Shown here: positions 49,212 to 57,237 of the stretch, piece by piece | Position numbering within the stretch: the stretch's first letter is position 1 | How the letters are laid out: the number at the start of each line of letters is the position of its first letter | Origin: CAZAPG01 sp964486935 | Lineage (GTDB): Bacteria > Chloroflexota > Anaerolineae > 4572-78 > J111 | Reading direction: 5' to 3' | Assembly: GCA_964486935.1 (NCBI GenBank) | Contig: CAZAPG010000029.1 | Coordinates: forward strand, 1 to 64,000 | Length of the DNA: 64,000 bases | Made by a program: the position numbers and the translations under genes | The notes under the pieces: generated by a model | Database searches by the model: none | The model's input: the letters and a program-made list of their open reading frames with translations, nothing else | What the model was told of the DNA's origin: nothing

Positions 49212-51497
49212 ATGCCGCAGCCGGTGATGATTGAATCAAACAATGAAAATTCAACCGCCAGATTAGCCAACAAATTTCAGCCCGGTAAATTATTGGCTGT
49301 TTTGACTGCGGGCCTGGTTGCCGGAATAATAGCGGCATCCGTGGCAATTTCATTTGCCGCCCTGGTATTTTCCGGCGAGCTGGCCGGTTTTGTGTCGCGT
49401 GGTATTGGTTTATTTCTGTTAGGCTCGCTGGTTGCAGCGATAGTAACAGGGCTTACCAGCTCCTATCCGGGGATGATCGCTATCAATCAAGATGTGCCGG
49501 CGGCCATTATTGCTGTGGTTGCGGCCGGAATTGTCGCCAGTATGTCAGCTACCGCCACCCCGGCTGAAATGTACCTGACTGTTGTGGCAGCAATCACTGT
49601 TACCGCGTTGCTGACCGGGGCAATTTTTATCTTGCAGGGATATTTCAAGCTGGGCGACTTCTTCAGGTTTTTGCCCTATCCGGTGGTTGGCGGTTTTTTG
49701 GCCGGAACGGGCTGGTTGCTTGCCAGCGGCGGCCTGGCGGTAATGATTGGCGGCTTGCCGGGTTTGGGGCAACTGGCCCTTCTTTTTCAGCCAGATGTTT
49801 TGCTGCGCTGGTTACCGGGGGCGCTCTTTGCCCTGGCAATGCTGTTAACTTTAAATCGTTTCAGCCATTATTTGATTATGCCCGGTATGCTTTTGGGCGC
49901 GTTGGGCTTGTTTTATCTGGTCATCTGGCTACTCGATATTCCCCTGGCCCAACTGGGCGACCAGGGTTGGCTGCTGGGGCCATTTCCGCAAGGTGAGTTA
50001 TGGCAGCCTTTTTCTCCAACAGACTTGCCGGCTGTGCGGTGGCCCGCTATTTTTGAACAGGCCGGCAACATTGCCGCCATTCTGGTTGTCAGCACCATCG
50101 CATTGCTGCTGAACGCCAGCGGCCTGGAAGTGATGGTCAAACGAGATATTCATCTTGACCGGGAACTGCAAGCCAATGGGCTGGCTACCATTGGCTCCGG
50201 CCTGGCCGGCGGCCTGGTTAGCTATCCGGCCTTAAGCCTGTCGATATTAAGTTATCGCATAGGCGGCAGCAGCCGTTTGCTGTGCCTGATTATAGCCGCA
50301 GTGCTTGGCGCTGTATTATATTTTGGCCCTAATACACTCTCGTGGACGCCCAAAATGATTTTTGGCAGTTTGTTGATGTTGCTGGGCCTCTCGTTTTTGG
50401 ATGATTGGGTTTATAAGGCGTGGTTCAGGTTCTCACGAGTCGATTTTTTGATTATCATTTCCATTTTGGTTGTGATTGCCGCCGTTGGTTTTTTGGAGGG
50501 GGTATCTTTGGGCGTGATGCTGGCCGTGGTTTTGTTTGTGATTAATTACAGCCGCGTGCGGGTGGTCAAACACGCCTTTTCCGGCAAAAATTATCAAAGC
50601 CGGGTTACGCGCCGCCGCGCGCACCGCCAAATACTGGCGCAAAAAGGAGATGAGATTTATATTCTCCAGTTGCAGGGATTCATCTTTTTTGGCACGGCCC
50701 ACAACCTGTTGAATGAGGTGCGCCAGCGGATAGAGGCAGCCGCTTCGCCCGGCCTGCGGTTTGTGCTGCTTGATTTTCGACGGGTGACCGGCCTGGATTC
50801 AACCGCAACGCTCAGCTTTACCAAAATGAAACAACTCGCTCAAACCCGGCAGATTGTTTTGGTTTTTACCAACCCCGCGGCTGAGAGCGCTTTGCCCACT
50901 CAAAGAGACACCGTTGCCAGATTTTTTGCCGAGTTGGATAAGGCTGATGAAGGCGAGGCCCAAAACACCATTCGCATTTTTGCAGACCTGGACCATGGCC
51001 TGGAGTGGTGTGAAAATGAGATACTGCTGGCAGCCGGCGCAGACCTTAATGATAACACCGAAAGCCTGCGAACCCAGCTCAAATCGTTATTGCCCGATAC
51101 GGCAAACCTGGATAATATATTAAAATATTTTGAGCGACTTGACGTTGGCGCCGGCTATTATTTAATGAGGCAGAATGACCCGCCGGAAGCCCTCTATTTT
51201 ATCGAGTCCGGCCAGGTGACAGCGCAGCTTGAATTTCCCGACCGCAACCCTATCCGGCTGGAGACTATGCGGGGGGGACGGGTGGTTGGAGAAATTGGTT
51301 TTTACCTGAACCAACCCCGCACAGCGGCAGTAATTACCGACGAGCCAAGCGCAATTTATCGCTTATCAATACAATCTCTGAAACAGATGGAACAGAACAA
51401 CCCCGAAGCAGCCTTTACCTTTCACCAGGCCATCATTCGCCTTATTTCCGAACGGTTGACTCATTTGATCAATACAGTAAACGCCCTGCAACGCTAA
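49212..51497 (+). CDS. SulP-family anion transporter with STAS and cyclic-nucleotide-binding domains
   Basis: The 761-residue protein has a SulP membrane domain of about twelve helices (30-440), with LPYPVVGGFLAGTGWLL and TSSYPGMIAINQDVPAAI. A cytoplasmic STAS domain (about 470-600) includes FIFFGTAHNLLNEV and LDFRRVTGLDSTATLSF, where Ser follows LD as in anti-anti-sigma folds. A C-terminal cyclic-nucleotide-binding domain (about 630-755) has GYYLMRQNDPPEALYFIESG and VVGEIGFYLNQPRTAAVITDEPS. In the latter, GEIGF stands for the usual GE-A-L phosphate-binding helix and the arginine precedes TAAV. It should carry sulfate, bicarbonate or another anion under nucleotide control. AGGAG precedes the ATG. 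Confidence 0.92.
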   Translation: MPQPVMIESNNENSTARLANKFQPGKLLAVLTAGLVAGIIAASVAISFAALVFSGELAGFVSRGIGLFLLGSLVAAIVTGLTSSYPGMIAINQDVPAAIIAVVAAGIVASMSATATPAEMYLTVVAAITVTALLTGAIFILQGYFKLGDFFRFLPYPVVGGFLAGTGWLLASGGLAVMIGGLPGLGQLALLFQPDVLLRWLPGALFALAMLLTLNRFSHYLIMPGMLLGALGLFYLVIWLLDIPLAQLGDQGWLLGPFPQGELWQPFSPTDLPAVRWPAIFEQAGNIAAILVVSTIALLLNASGLEVMVKRDIHLDRELQANGLATIGSGLAGGLVSYPALSLSILSYRIGGSSRLLCLIIAAVLGAVLYFGPNTLSWTPKMIFGSLLMLLGLSFLDDWVYKAWFRFSRVDFLIIISILVVIAAVGFLEGVSLGVMLAVVLFVINYSRVRVVKHAFSGKNYQSRVTRRRAHRQILAQKGDEIYILQLQGFIFFGTAHNLLNEVRQRIEAAASPGLRFVLLDFRRVTGLDSTATLSFTKMKQLAQTRQIVLVFTNPAAESALPTQRDTVARFFAELDKADEGEAQNTIRIFADLDHGLEWCENEILLAAGADLNDNTESLRTQLKSLLPDTANLDNILKYFERLDVGAGYYLMRQNDPPEALYFIESGQVTAQLEFPDRNPIRLETMRGGRVVGEIGFYLNQPRTAAVITDEPSAIYRLSIQSLKQMEQNNPEAAFTFHQAIIRLISERLTHLINTVNALQR

Positions 51498-51508
51498 CAG
51501 GAGGAGAA

Positions 51509-52096
51509 TTGAGCGGTTTAACCAATCTACTCAAACAAATAGAGCAACTATCGGCGGAAAGCCAGGCTTTGCTGGCCAAATATGTTGAGTTTTTGCAATG
51601 GCAAGAGGCCGGCGGGGGCGCCTCCGCCGCGCCAGGCTGGAGCTTTAGTTTTATCGAGACCTTCAAAGAAGCCTCGGTTCAGGCCAGCGATGATCCGGCG
51701 GGTATGGACGTAAAAATGGCCCCGGCTATGGTGGGCGGCAGCCACCGCCCGGCGCTGTGGGCGCATCCGCCGGTTTCCGGGCAGGCGATTATTGAATATC
51801 ACGTGCCTATTCCCCAGCAGGTCAGGGATGTGCGGTTGCGGGCGGCAATTGGCATTAGAGATGGCGCCCAAATTAGCGAGTCTAACCTGGTGGCATTTGG
51901 GGTAAAAGTAAACGGCTTACGGGTATGGGGCGAACAAACCAATAGTCCGGTTTGGCAGCCGGTCGAAATCCGGCTTAACGTGATATCCGGCGATATTGTT
52001 CGGCTTCAGTTTACCACCGAGGCGTTGGGCAGCCACCAGTGGACCTGGGCGGTGTGGGGCAACCCGGAGCTAACGGGAAAAGTCAATAAACAATGA
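51509..52096 (+). CDS. Beta-sandwich (NPCBM-like) protein of unknown function
   Basis: The 195-residue protein starts with a helical segment (LLKQIEQLSAESQALLAKYVEFLQ, residues about 6-29) like small DUF2281-type proteins. The C-terminal domain (about 75-190) resembles NPCBM carbohydrate-binding modules: LRAAIGIRDGAQISES, then FGVKVNGLRVWGEQ and the end WTWAVWGNPELTG. No signal peptide is seen. The start is TTG with AGGAGGAG upstream. It begins 12 bp after the SulP transporter gene and is probably co-transcribed, but a functional link is not evident. Confidence 0.68.
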   Translation: MSGLTNLLKQIEQLSAESQALLAKYVEFLQWQEAGGGASAAPGWSFSFIETFKEASVQASDDPAGMDVKMAPAMVGGSHRPALWAHPPVSGQAIIEYHVPIPQQVRDVRLRAAIGIRDGAQISESNLVAFGVKVNGLRVWGEQTNSPVWQPVEIRLNVISGDIVRLQFTTEALGSHQWTWAVWGNPELTGKVNKQ

Positions 52097-52126
52097 ACAA
52101 GCCCCTGATAATTGCTTATTGACTAT

Positions 52127-53833
52127 CTATCCCCGGCCCTTGTAGCTGCGCAAGATGGAACCGCCAATAAATTCGCGCAAAATAGAGTTATCGGGCACAA
52201 AATCAGCGGGGCACGGTTCAAACCACTGCAAAAACGAGAGCAATCGCTTGGCCTCCACGTGCTCCGGCTTGCCCGGCTCAATTTGCAGCAGCAGTGGCTC
52301 GGCCAAAGGCTTAATCACAGCCAATTCATACACCAGGGCCGAGTTAAACATAATATCCGCATTTTCCTGATAAGGGAAAATCCATTTGTGCTCGCCACGC
52401 CGAACCTTGGGCCAGCGGCTAATTGTATCTTTGGCGGTGTAACCCCGGTGCTGGGCATCGCGGATAATGCGCCGCAGTAGCCGGGTATCGGTAGTGGCAA
52501 TGCGGTTGTGGCGGTCTAAATTTAGCTGGGTTAAGGATGACACGTAAATGCGAAATATTTTTTTGGGGGGAATGTAGGGCACCAAATCCGGGTTCATGCC
52601 GTGGATACCCTCCACAATAATCATATGTTCCTTAGAGATAGAAACCTGCTCGCCCTGCTCTCTCGCGCCGGTGTAGAAATTGTAGTGGGGCAGCGTTACG
52701 GTTTGGCCGCCCATTAGCCCCAGCAGCGCATTATTAAAAAGCTCCAAATCCTGAGCATACAGGCTTTCGTAGTCGTAATCGCCCTCTTCGTCTAAAGGGG
52801 TGTCGACCCGCTCGACCAAAAAATCATCCAGCCCCAGGGTAATAGGCCGAATCCCGTGCGCCATCAATTGAATAGCCAACCGCTTGCTAAAAGTTGTTTT
52901 GCCCGCCGATGAAGGGCCGGCAATCAAAACCAATTGCACCCTGTCTCGCACCGAGGCCAGCAGCGTGGCAATTTGGGCAATGCGTTGCTCTTGCAGCGCC
53001 TCTGATACCAGCACGGCTTGCAGCAGGTTGCCGTTGGTAACTACCTCATTCAGCGTGCCCACGTCGTCAATGCCCAGTTTGACCATCCAATCGCGGTACT
53101 CGTTAAAAACGCCCACCAGCATGGGGTATTCCACAATCGGCTGCAACCGGTTGGGCAGGCTGGAGCGGGGATAACGCAACACAAAGCCATCGGAGTAGGG
53201 GGCCAGGCTAAAATATTTTAAATAGCCGGTAGAGGGGGCTTTGTAGCCGTGCATGTAACCTTTGTAATTGTTAATCGAGTACAGGGTGATGTAGGGTTTG
53301 CGACGCGCCTTGAGCAGGCGCAATTTGTCATCGGCCTTCCATTTGCCAAAGAGCGCCCTGGCTTCCTCCAGCGAAACCCGCTCTTTGGCAATCGGCAGGT
53401 CGGCCTCAACCAGTTCTCGCATGCGGGCTTCAATTTGCTTGAGTTCATCCGGGCTAAAAGGCGGGCGGCCCTCAACCTCGCAATAGAGCGCTCCAAAGTT
53501 AAGGCCGTATTCGATAATAATTTGGGCTTCGGGGAACAACTCGTGGGTAACGGCCACCAATAGCAGCGAGAGCGAGCGGCGGTACACCCGCATACCATCG
53601 CTATCGGCCAGGGTGAGTAGTTGCACCTCCAAATCTTTGTCGGCGTGGTAGGTCAACTCTCTAAGCTGGCCATTCACCAGACAGGCCATTGGCGCCGGCT
53701 CTTCTGGAAAATTTCCGGCCTTAACAAACTGTTCTATGGTAAGATTGAGCGGCCCTTCCAGCACCCGGCCGTCGCTAAATTTTATCTGGGCGGTGGCGCG
53801 AGGCTGGGCGGGGCGGATAGGGGGTTGAGCCAT
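52127..53833 (-). CDS. Nucleoside kinase with TGS-like and ThrRS-SAD-like N-terminus
   Basis: The 568-residue protein has three parts. Residues 10-75 form a TGS-like domain and 85-180 resemble the second additional domain of threonyl-tRNA synthetase (SLLLVAVTHELFPEA, then GLNFGALYCEVEG). The C-terminal half is a uridine kinase/phosphoribulokinase-type domain with Walker A GPSSAGKT (306-313), LGLDDFLVERVDTPLDEEG and IIVEGIHGMNP. This layout is known in uridine-kinase-like proteins of Firmicutes, Thermotoga and Chloroflexi. It should phosphorylate a nucleoside with ATP or another NTP. It is the last gene of a minus-strand operon with two M42 peptidases (2-bp gap). Confidence 0.87.
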   Translation of the reverse strand: MAQPPIRPAQPRATAQIKFSDGRVLEGPLNLTIEQFVKAGNFPEEPAPMACLVNGQLRELTYHADKDLEVQLLTLADSDGMRVYRRSLSLLLVAVTHELFPEAQIIIEYGLNFGALYCEVEGRPPFSPDELKQIEARMRELVEADLPIAKERVSLEEARALFGKWKADDKLRLLKARRKPYITLYSINNYKGYMHGYKAPSTGYLKYFSLAPYSDGFVLRYPRSSLPNRLQPIVEYPMLVGVFNEYRDWMVKLGIDDVGTLNEVVTNGNLLQAVLVSEALQEQRIAQIATLLASVRDRVQLVLIAGPSSAGKTTFSKRLAIQLMAHGIRPITLGLDDFLVERVDTPLDEEGDYDYESLYAQDLELFNNALLGLMGGQTVTLPHYNFYTGAREQGEQVSISKEHMIIVEGIHGMNPDLVPYIPPKKIFRIYVSSLTQLNLDRHNRIATTDTRLLRRIIRDAQHRGYTAKDTISRWPKVRRGEHKWIFPYQENADIMFNSALVYELAVIKPLAEPLLLQIEPGKPEHVEAKRLLSFLQWFEPCPADFVPDNSILREFIGGSILRSYKGRG

Positions 53834-53835
53834 TT

Positions 53836-54837
53836 TTATTCCAATTTTGCGAGGCCGGCCAGCATTGCCAGCAGCAGTTTAACCGCATTTTGCGTGTCGC
53901 TGTAACTGACCATTTCCGACGGGGTGTGAACGTAGCGGCACGGAATTGAGAGCGCCCCGGCGGCGCTGCCCTCGTGGGCCAGTTGCATGGCGCGGGCATC
54001 GGTAGTGCCAAAGATGAGAACTTCCATTTGGTAGGGAATTTTATGGGCAGCAGCGGTGTCTACCATCCACTGCTTCAGGCCGGCGTGGGCCAGCATGCCC
54101 CGGTCCATTACTTTTATGGCCGGGCCGTTGCCCAGTTTAACATCAAAATGTTTGCGCTCCGGAATATCGCCGCTGTCGGTCACATCTATGGCTATTGACA
54201 CATCGGGGTGAACTTTGTAGGCGGCGGTGGTAGCGCCGCGCAGGCCCACCTCTTCCTGCACGGTAAAAACAAAGTGAACCTGGTGCGGCGTTTTTTTCAG
54301 TTGCTTGAGCGTTTCAATAAGGACGGCGCAGCCAATGCGGTCGTCCATGCTTTTGGCCAGCAGCGTGTCGCCCAAATCTACAAAGGGACGCTCAAAAGCG
54401 GCCACATCGCCTACGCGCACCGGCACATCTTTTTGGCTCTTGGCCCCAAAATCAAGGTACAGATTGCGGTGGGCGTGGTCGGGCCGGTCGTGCAGCAGCC
54501 AGTTTTCAACGTTAATCACCCCCAGCGCGCCGTTGGTAAACAGGGCGCGGTTGCCCACCATTGTTTCCGGCTGAACCCCGCCCAGGGTGGTAAAGCGGGC
54601 AAAGCCCTTATCATTGATGTGAGAAACCATCAGGCCAATCTCGTCCATGTGCGCCGCCAGCATAATTTTTATACCCTGGCCCGACCCGTTTTTGACGGCA
54701 TGTAAATTACCCAACGGGTCAATTTCAACCGAGTCGGCGTGGGGGGATACTTCTGCTTTGATGATATCGCGGACGGCTTGCTCGTAGCCCGGCGGGCCGT
54801 AGGCTTCGGTCAGTTGTTTGATAAGCTCTTTCACCAT
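53836..54837 (-). CDS. M42 family metallo-aminopeptidase
   Basis: The 333-residue protein is an M42 glutamyl-aminopeptidase/tetrahedral aminopeptidase-type enzyme. Metal ligands and catalytic residues are visible: H63-x-D65 in AAHMDEIG, D165 in KSMDDRIGC, E195-E196 in QEEVGLRG, D218 in AIDVTDSGD, and the late His in RYVHTPSEM. Such enzymes form dodecameric tetrahedra that trim peptides in the cytoplasm. The middle domain (70-155) lacks any extra insertion. GGAG lies 4 bp before the ATG. A second M42 gene lies 62 bp upstream in the same operon. The two proteins are only distantly similar and may have different residue preferences. Confidence 0.93.
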   Translation of the reverse strand: MVKELIKQLTEAYGPPGYEQAVRDIIKAEVSPHADSVEIDPLGNLHAVKNGSGQGIKIMLAAHMDEIGLMVSHINDKGFARFTTLGGVQPETMVGNRALFTNGALGVINVENWLLHDRPDHAHRNLYLDFGAKSQKDVPVRVGDVAAFERPFVDLGDTLLAKSMDDRIGCAVLIETLKQLKKTPHQVHFVFTVQEEVGLRGATTAAYKVHPDVSIAIDVTDSGDIPERKHFDVKLGNGPAIKVMDRGMLAHAGLKQWMVDTAAAHKIPYQMEVLIFGTTDARAMQLAHEGSAAGALSIPCRYVHTPSEMVSYSDTQNAVKLLLAMLAGLAKLE

Positions 54838-54899
54838 TGTCTCCAGGATTTGATAGGATAAGATTGAGAATTTGTATATTCAAGTATTTCAGCTATTGT

Positions 54900-55955
54900 T
54901 TACCACTTTTGCGCCGGCAGGCGGTTGAGCGTAGCCTGCATCAGCCTGACGGTGTTCCAAAAATCTACCAAATCCATCACCGCGGCCGGCGAGTGGATAT
55001 AGCGGGCCGGCACGCTCACCGCCGCCGAGGGCACGCCTTCGCGGGCCAGGTGAACAGCGCCGGCATCGGTGCCGCCAACGCCGGGGCGTTTGTACTGGTA
55101 AGGTATCTTTTCGGCGCTGGCCGTCTCGATCAGCAGGTCGACCAGCCGCCGGTCGGCAATAAATGAGCGGTCCATCACGGTAATGGCCGGTCCATCGCCC
55201 AGCCGGGGGTAGCCTTCGTCGGCCTCCTCGTCCATACGGGGCAAATCGTCGGCGGCGGTACATTCAAGCACAAAGGCCAGGTTGGGGTTGGTGGCGTAGG
55301 CGGCCACGCGCGCGCCGCGCAGCCCAATTTCTTCCTGCACGGTGAATACGGCCAGCAAGTCCACCGGATAGTCTCCCCGGAGCAGTTCCAGCAAAATAGC
55401 GCAACCCACCCGGTTATCGAGCGCCTTGCCTTTGACCAGGCCGCGCTCTTTACGGTTTTTGGGTTGACCCCCCAAATAGCCAAATTTGGTAGCAAAGGTA
55501 GCAAAATCGCCGGCGCTGACCTTGCCGTTAGCGCTGCCGCCGGCCCCAATGTCAATATACATCGAGTCGATACTGCCGACCGTGTTTGTCTCGCCAGACC
55601 CCAGCAGGTGGATGGGTTTTAGCCCGATGACGCCCGGAACCTGCTCTTTGCCCACCACTACGGCTTTGCCCAACAGCACCCGCCGGTCGAAACCGCCGAC
55701 GGTTTTGAATTTCAACAGGCCGTTGCTTTTGACTTCGGAAATCATAAAGCCAACTTCGTCCATGTGGGCGGTGACCATAACCCGCAGCGGCGCGCCCGGC
55801 GTTTTAACCCGCGCCCGGCGAGTCACAAACAGGTTGCCCATGGGGTCAATGCGCCACTCATCGGCGTGGGGCTTGCTGGCCTCGACAACAATTTTTCTAA
55901 CGTCATCCTCAACACTGGATACGCCAAAGGCGTTTGAAAGTTGTTCTAAATGCAT
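54900..55955 (-). CDS. M42 family metallo-aminopeptidase, second copy
   Basis: The 351-residue protein has the same M42 residues as its neighbour: TAHMDEVG, the Asp in KALDNRVGCA, the pair in QEEIGLRG, ECTAADD and the late His in RYIHSPAAV. ALDNR replaces the SMDDR of the other copy. A poorly conserved stretch GYLGGQPKNRKERGLVKG (about 160-178) is extra. The ATG at 55955 is chosen. An in-frame GTG 6 bp upstream is possible. It is the first gene of the operon with the second M42 enzyme and the nucleoside kinase. Confidence 0.92.
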   Translation of the reverse strand: MHLEQLSNAFGVSSVEDDVRKIVVEASKPHADEWRIDPMGNLFVTRRARVKTPGAPLRVMVTAHMDEVGFMISEVKSNGLLKFKTVGGFDRRVLLGKAVVVGKEQVPGVIGLKPIHLLGSGETNTVGSIDSMYIDIGAGGSANGKVSAGDFATFATKFGYLGGQPKNRKERGLVKGKALDNRVGCAILLELLRGDYPVDLLAVFTVQEEIGLRGARVAAYATNPNLAFVLECTAADDLPRMDEEADEGYPRLGDGPAITVMDRSFIADRRLVDLLIETASAEKIPYQYKRPGVGGTDAGAVHLAREGVPSAAVSVPARYIHSPAAVMDLVDFWNTVRLMQATLNRLPAQKW

Positions 55956-56017
55956 ATTCACTACTCAACTATTAAAAGTTTAGGACTCGTCTGCAAATAA
56001 CTTCGTGATTTTTAATG

Positions 56018-56120
56018 GGTAATTGGATATTGGTAATTACCACTTACTAATTACCAATTATAATGAGGCGCAAAGATGCAGAGGTTTTTCATTTTTCTCA
56101 GCGCTTCAGCGTTTTTGCGC
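56018..56120. repeat. Heptamer repeat next to a GCGCAAAG-type inverted repeat
   Basis: GGTAATT, GGATATT and GGTAATT lie in tandem (56018-56038), then an inverted AATTACC. From 56064 an imperfect inverted repeat follows, with GCGCAAAGATGCAGAGG on the left and GCGCTTCAGCGTTTTTGCGC on the right. No gene is seen in 55956-56161. Confidence 0.5.
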
Positions 56121-56161
56121 AATAAAACATTTGCTCAACATCTTGTTAGCCCCTACAACGT

Positions 56162-56614
56162 TTAGGAATTTCCGGCCAGTTCTAATTTCAGCCGCAGATT
56201 GCCAATGCCAATCACATCGCCCTCGGTTAGCGAGGCCGGTTTTGAGAGCGGCAATTCATTCAGCAACGTGCCGTTGCGGCTGCTCAAATCCTCCAGCCAC
56301 CAGATACCGTTTTCCTGCCGAATACGGGCATGGTGGCCGGAGGCGGCGGCATCGTTAACAATGATGGTATTTTGCGCGCCGCGGCCCAGCAGGGTAACGG
56401 GTTGCAGGGGCAGGGTTTGTCCCACCCCCAGGGCCGAATCGCCATTAGAAGCCACTACCCGCAAACGATAGCGAGTTTGTGGGCGGGGAACGCCAGCCCC
56501 GGACACCTGCCTTAAATCTTTCCAGATAATATAAAAGGCAACGCCTAAAAAAGTGTATAAAACCACAGTTGCCAGCAAACGCAACCCAAACAGAATCCAC
56601 TCTAAACCGGGCAT
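56162..56614 (-). CDS. Membrane-anchored FHA domain protein (FhaB-like)
   Basis: The 150-residue protein has an N-terminal membrane helix (about 6-30) and a C-terminal FHA domain (65-145) with LLGRGAQNTIIVND, SGHHARI, and LEDLSSRNGTLLNE. The Arg, Ser-x-x-His and Asn residues that bind phosphothreonine are present. This small layout matches FhaB/FipA-type proteins of Actinobacteria, where partners include Ser/Thr kinases and cell-division proteins. It starts 9 bp after another FHA gene. No Ser/Thr kinase gene is in the window. Confidence 0.9.
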   Translation of the reverse strand: MPGLEWILFGLRLLATVVLYTFLGVAFYIIWKDLRQVSGAGVPRPQTRYRLRVVASNGDSALGVGQTLPLQPVTLLGRGAQNTIIVNDAAASGHHARIRQENGIWWLEDLSSRNGTLLNELPLSKPASLTEGDVIGIGNLRLKLELAGNS

Positions 56615-56623
56615 GTCGCTGTC

Positions 56624-57007
56624 TTAGCCGTCTAGCTCAACGGTCAACTCAATTTTGCCTATTCGGAGCACATCTCCGGCAGACAGAGGGTGCTGCTGAA
56701 CCGGGCCGTTGGCCGGTGCTGCGGGCGGATACAGGTAGTAGCGACCTTCGCGCCAACGTAACTGGGCGTGGTGGGGCATCACCGACGCATCGCCCAGAAC
56801 AACATCGTTATCGGGGGCGCGGCCAATGTTGATGACCGGCTGCCCCAACCGAATGGACCACCGGCCCAATTTTAATATCCAGCGTTGCGCTGCCTGCGGC
56901 GCAGTTACAATCAGCGCCTCTTTGGTTTTGGTTCGGTTGCGAGCGCCATTAAACGCGCCTTCGATAATTTGTTGGGCAAGCGACTCTAGTTTGTCTAATC
57001 GACTCAT
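56624..57007 (-). CDS. FHA domain protein with FhaA-like N-terminus
   Basis: The 127-residue protein starts MSRLDKLESLAQQIIEGAF, similar to the DUF3662 opening of FhaA proteins but cut short. The FHA domain (about 50-125) has NIGRAPDNDVVLGD, MPHHAQLRW and LSAGDVLRIG. The usual Ser of the S-x-x-H loop is M-P-H-H, so phosphothreonine binding may be weak. TATAAT (57020-57015, minus) ends 8 nt before the ATG at 57007, and there is no ribosome site, so the message is probably leaderless. An ATG at 57016 overlaps the -10 and cannot be used from this promoter. It is in an operon with the membrane FHA gene. Confidence 0.85.
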   Translation of the reverse strand: MSRLDKLESLAQQIIEGAFNGARNRTKTKEALIVTAPQAAQRWILKLGRWSIRLGQPVINIGRAPDNDVVLGDASVMPHHAQLRWREGRYYLYPPAAPANGPVQQHPLSAGDVLRIGKIELTVELDG

Positions 57008-57014
57008 ATCTTGC

Positions 57015-57020
57015 ATTATA
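57015..57020 (-). promoter_or_regulatory. -10 element of the FHA operon, leaderless
   Basis: A perfect TATAAT on the minus strand lies 8 nt before the ATG at 57007. TTTTGT is at a -35-like distance (57043-57038). Confidence 0.45.
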
Positions 57021-57060
57021 GCCTATGCGGAAAGATTACAAAAAGCGGGAACAGTAAATT

Positions 57061-57163
57061 GGGGTCTGTCCCAAATTTTGGGAACAGACAGGAGGGCGGG
57101 GGTATCCCCCCGAATCCCCCCTTGTCGAAGGTGCCCCAAATTCCAAAAATTTGGAACGCACCC
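57061..57163 (-). repeat. Copy of dispersed ~100-bp repeat
   Basis: On the minus strand it reads GGGTGCGTTCCAAATTTTTGG, then the core GGGGGGATTCGGGGGG with ATACCCCC, and ends CCCAAAATTTTGGGACAGAC. It is the most complete copy and is inverted relative to those at 31365 and 36433. Confidence 0.65.
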
Positions 57164-57193
57164 GTAAATTGGGTTAATCGGACAATTATCTGA

Positions 57194-57199
57194 TATAAT
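57194..57199 (+). promoter_or_regulatory. -10 element of the TIR-WD40 gene
   Basis: A perfect TATAAT gives a start near 57206. AAGAGGC lies 5 bp before the ATG at 57238. No convincing -35 is seen. Confidence 0.4.
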
Positions 57200-57237
57200 G
57201 GCTTTCATTTCCGGCAAAATGGCGTAAGAGGCAAGAA

